The notes beneath the pieces are model-generated. The model was not told the origin of the DNA. It saw nothing but the letters and a program-made list of their open reading frames with translations, and ran no database searches. Made by a program: the position numbers and the translations under genes. This document shows, in pieces, positions 61,753 to 64,000 of a stretch of 64,000 nucleotides of DNA (position 1 is the stretch's first letter; every line of letters begins with the position of its first letter). Source of the DNA: an uncultured Oscillospiraceae bacterium (GTDB lineage: Bacteria; Bacillota; Clostridia; Oscillospirales; Acutalibacteraceae); assembly GCA_900540275.1 (NCBI GenBank), contig UQFO01000006.1:1-64000 (forward strand), read 5' to 3'.

Positions 61753-63771
61753 TTGGAGAAAAATAACAAGACGCTGCTGCGTAATCTGCTGATATACCTT
61801 GGCATCCCGATTGTGCTGATTCTTGTCGTCGCGACGATTTTATGGTCGCAGCCGCAGGTATCCATCAAATATTCCCATATCGTCCAACTGTTTGAAGAGA
61901 ACATGGTAGAGGAATTCTCGATGGACCTCGGTTCCGGCGCGATGGAAATCAAGCTCAAGGAAGGCGCGAAGCTTTCGGATGTAACGGGTGAGGAGGCGAC
62001 CCAGCCGCAGGCTCAAACGAACATTTTGGGCAATAACGCGCAGAATCAGCAGGAAGACAAAACGAAAAACCAGATTATCAAATACACGGCGCCCAGCCCC
62101 TCGTTGGTTTATGAGGACATCAAGGATTATATCAAGGCTTATAACCTGGAAAACCCCGACAAGCCGATGATATACGACTATAAGGCGGCAAACGAAAATT
62201 CGTGGCTCTTAAGCCTCCTGCCGAATATCATCATCACGGTGCTGATGGTCGTGCTGTTCCTTTATTTCTTCCGCAAGATGTCCGGCATGGGCGGCGACCC
62301 AACCAAGCAGATGGGCTTCGGTAAGGCGAAAATCAAGGATATGAACGACGAGAAGCGCAAGACGACGTTTGAGGACGTTGCCGGCGCGGACGAGGAAAAG
62401 GAAGAGCTCGAGGAAATTGTCGAGTTCCTTAAAAACCCACAGAAATATAACGATTTGGGCGCGCGCATCCCGAAGGGCGTGCTGCTCGTCGGCCCTCCGG
62501 GCACCGGTAAAACGCTGCTGGCAAGGGCTGTCGCGGGCGAGGCGGGCGTTCCGTTCTTCTCGATTTCCGGCTCGGATTTCGTCGAGATGTTCGTCGGCGT
62601 CGGCGCGTCGCGTGTGCGCGACCTATTCGACCAGGCAAAGAAGAATTCGCCGTGTATCATCTTTATCGATGAAATCGACGCGGTCGGCCGCCAGAGAGGC
62701 ACAGGCCTCGGCGGAGGGCACGACGAGCGTGAGCAGACCTTAAACCAGCTGCTTGTAGAAATGGACGGCTTCGGCGTAAACGAGGGCGTCATCATGATAG
62801 CGGCGACCAACCGGCCAGACATCCTCGACCCGGCGCTGATGCGCCCCGGCCGTTTCGACAGGCAGGTTGTCGTCGGTTACCCCGACATCAAGGGCAGGGA
62901 AGCCATCCTTAAGGTGCATGCGCGCAAAAAACCGCTCGCGCCCGACGTGCGGCTCGACACCGTTGCAAAATCGACTGCCGGCTTTACGGGCGCGGACCTT
63001 GAAAACCTCTTGAACGAAGCCGCGCTGCTCGCCGCAAGGAAGAGCAAGAAGGCCATCACGATGGAGGAAATCGGGGAAGCGACCATCAAGGTTGTCGTCG
63101 GCGCGGAGAAGAAAACACGCGTCATGAACGAAAAGGAAAAGAAGCTTACGGCATACCACGAGGCGGGCCACGCCATCGCGTTCGAGGTATGCGAGACGCA
63201 GGACAGCGTCCACCAGATTTCCATCATACCGACCGGTATGGCGGGCGGCTACACCATGCCGCTCCCGGCGGAGGATAAATCCTACAACTCCCTCAGGGAG
63301 ATGGAAGAGGACATCGTCGTCGCCATGGGCGGGCGCGTTGCGGAATCGCTTATTATGGGCGATATCTCCACCGGCGCGTCGAACGATATCCAGCAGGCGA
63401 CCAAGACGGCGCGCGCCATGGTTACAAAGTACGGTATGAGCAGGATTTTAGGGCCAATTGCCTATGGCGAAAGCGGAAACGAGGTCTTTATCGGCCGCGA
63501 TATGGGCCATGTCAAGGATTATTCCGACGAAACGGCCGCAAAGATAGACGAAGAGGTTTTCCGCATTGTGACCGACAGCTACAAGCGCTGCGAGGAAATC
63601 CTCAACGCGCATATGCCGCAGCTGCACGCGGTTGCCAGATTCCTCATCAAGCATGAGAAGATGGACCACGAGCAGTTTATGGCCGTTATGAACGGCACCT
63701 ATGTGGAAGAGCCGGAGGAGGAAGCTCCCGCCGCTTTTGAAGATTCGTCGGACGGAGAAGTCAATCATTGA
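61753..63771 (+). CDS. ftsH: ATP-dependent zinc metalloprotease FtsH
   Basis: About 672 aa from TTG at 61753, with AAGGAG eight bases upstream; an in-frame GTG at 61744 overlaps that site. Two membrane segments (about 11-31 and 150-170) flank an outside domain. The AAA+ domain has Walker A GPPGTGKT, Walker B IIFIDEIDAVG and the SRH TNRPDILDPALMRPGRFDRQ. The protease domain has HEAGH near 472 and a later Asp ligand. It degrades membrane and cytosolic proteins. Confidence 0.98.
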   Translation: MEKNNKTLLRNLLIYLGIPIVLILVVATILWSQPQVSIKYSHIVQLFEENMVEEFSMDLGSGAMEIKLKEGAKLSDVTGEEATQPQAQTNILGNNAQNQQEDKTKNQIIKYTAPSPSLVYEDIKDYIKAYNLENPDKPMIYDYKAANENSWLLSLLPNIIITVLMVVLFLYFFRKMSGMGGDPTKQMGFGKAKIKDMNDEKRKTTFEDVAGADEEKEELEEIVEFLKNPQKYNDLGARIPKGVLLVGPPGTGKTLLARAVAGEAGVPFFSISGSDFVEMFVGVGASRVRDLFDQAKKNSPCIIFIDEIDAVGRQRGTGLGGGHDEREQTLNQLLVEMDGFGVNEGVIMIAATNRPDILDPALMRPGRFDRQVVVGYPDIKGREAILKVHARKKPLAPDVRLDTVAKSTAGFTGADLENLLNEAALLAARKSKKAITMEEIGEATIKVVVGAEKKTRVMNEKEKKLTAYHEAGHAIAFEVCETQDSVHQISIIPTGMAGGYTMPLPAEDKSYNSLREMEEDIVVAMGGRVAESLIMGDISTGASNDIQQATKTARAMVTKYGMSRILGPIAYGESGNEVFIGRDMGHVKDYSDETAAKIDEEVFRIVTDSYKRCEEILNAHMPQLHAVARFLIKHEKMDHEQFMAVMNGTYVEEPEEEAPAAFEDSSDGEVNH

Positions 63772-63790
63772 TTTTTAGGTAACAGAGGCA

Positions 63791-63823
63791 ACGGGACGGG
63801 GGCTTGCTCCCGTCCCGTTTTTA
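63791..63823 (+). terminator. terminator after ftsH
   Basis: ACGGGACGGG/CCCGTCCCGT stem with loop GGCTTGCT followed by a T run. Confidence 0.85.
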
Positions 63824-63866
63824 AAACAAGAGGGATATAGGAAAAGGGTTCAGGTGAATAAAAAAC

Positions 63867-64000
63867 ATGTCTTCAAAAAATATCATCGTCAGGGGCGCCA
63901 GGGAGCATAACCTCAAAAACATTGACATCGAAATCCCGCGCGACAAGCTCGTCGTGCTTACAGGGCTTTCCGGCTCGGGCAAATCGTCGCTTGCGTTCGA
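63867..64000 (+). CDS. uvrA: excinuclease ABC subunit A, N-terminal fragment (cut by window end)
   Basis: Only the first 44 codons are inside the window: MSSKNIIVRGAREHNLKN, then IEIPRDKLVVLTGLSGSGKSS, the first Walker A of UvrA. It recognises damaged DNA in nucleotide excision repair. The rest lies beyond the window. AAAGGG and CAGGTGA lie ahead of ATG. Confidence 0.95.
   Translation, partial: MSSKNIIVRGAREHNLKNIDIEIPRDKLVVLTGLSGSGKSSLAF

Overview
The window is chromosomal DNA of an anaerobic, endospore-forming member of the Clostridia. A gut Oscillospiraceae/Ruminococcaceae-type organism fits best. This rests on the cotJABC spore-coat genes, a dockerin- and starch-binding-module-bearing CotH protein, a NifS/NifU pair, IreB, T-box control of pheST, RNase J and GdpP. 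No species is named because no search was possible.

Layout. 1-1274: 3' part of a 23S rRNA gene, 5S rRNA and tRNA-Asn. A 27-bp copy of the tRNA-Asn 3' half lies about 250 bp further on. 1.7-10.5 kb (minus strand): a small unknown protein, a secreted CotH/CBM26-like/dockerin protein, ireB and the T-box-controlled pheS-pheT operon. 10.7-13.5 kb: a DUF6106-like membrane protein, NAD(P)HX epimerase/dehydratase and a lipoprotein. 13.83-14.03 kb: a probable free-standing small RNA with its own promoter and terminator. 15.3-16.3 kb: cotJA-cotJB-cotJC, with cotJC broken after codon 175. 16.3-36.36 kb: a 20-kb element inside cotJC. 36.36-36.46 kb: the missing last 33 codons of cotJC. 36.5-40.2 kb: an ABC exporter operon led by a secreted cysteine-containing small protein. 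40.6-43.4 kb: a one-polypeptide restriction-modification enzyme. 43.5-46.5 kb: phosphoglucomutase and a membrane-anchored DUF5640-like protein. 46.65-51.06 kb: a TPP-riboswitch-controlled thiamine operon (thiD-thiC-thiM-thiE-HAD). 51.3-53.4 kb (minus): rnhA-nifS-nifU. 54-64 kb: housekeeping genes rnj, gdpP, rplI, dnaB, tilS, hpt, ftsH and the start of uvrA.

The main result is the element in cotJC. An 11-bp core (GCTTCGGCGAA) occurs in the same cotJC reading frame at both ends. Joining the ends at the core gives a perfect 208-codon cotJC. A large serine recombinase gene ends 37 bp from the right core. The joined circle ends would form an attP with the symmetric arms AGTTACCA/TGGTAACT. This is the architecture of the sigK skin element and other elements removed from sporulation genes during development. 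The element has no phage structural genes. It carries a three-module reductase-terminated non-ribosomal peptide synthetase (A-T-C-A-T-C-A-T-R), a MATE exporter fused to a RsbW-like ATPase domain, a TIM-like protein without the three catalytic residues, and a partner-switching set (STAS antagonist, SpoIIE-type phosphatase, RsbW-type kinase). It also has an AraC-type regulator, an ImmA-like peptidase behind an operator array, and a small region-4 sigma-like protein. I infer a skin-like cassette carrying a natural-product cluster; excision during sporulation has not been shown.
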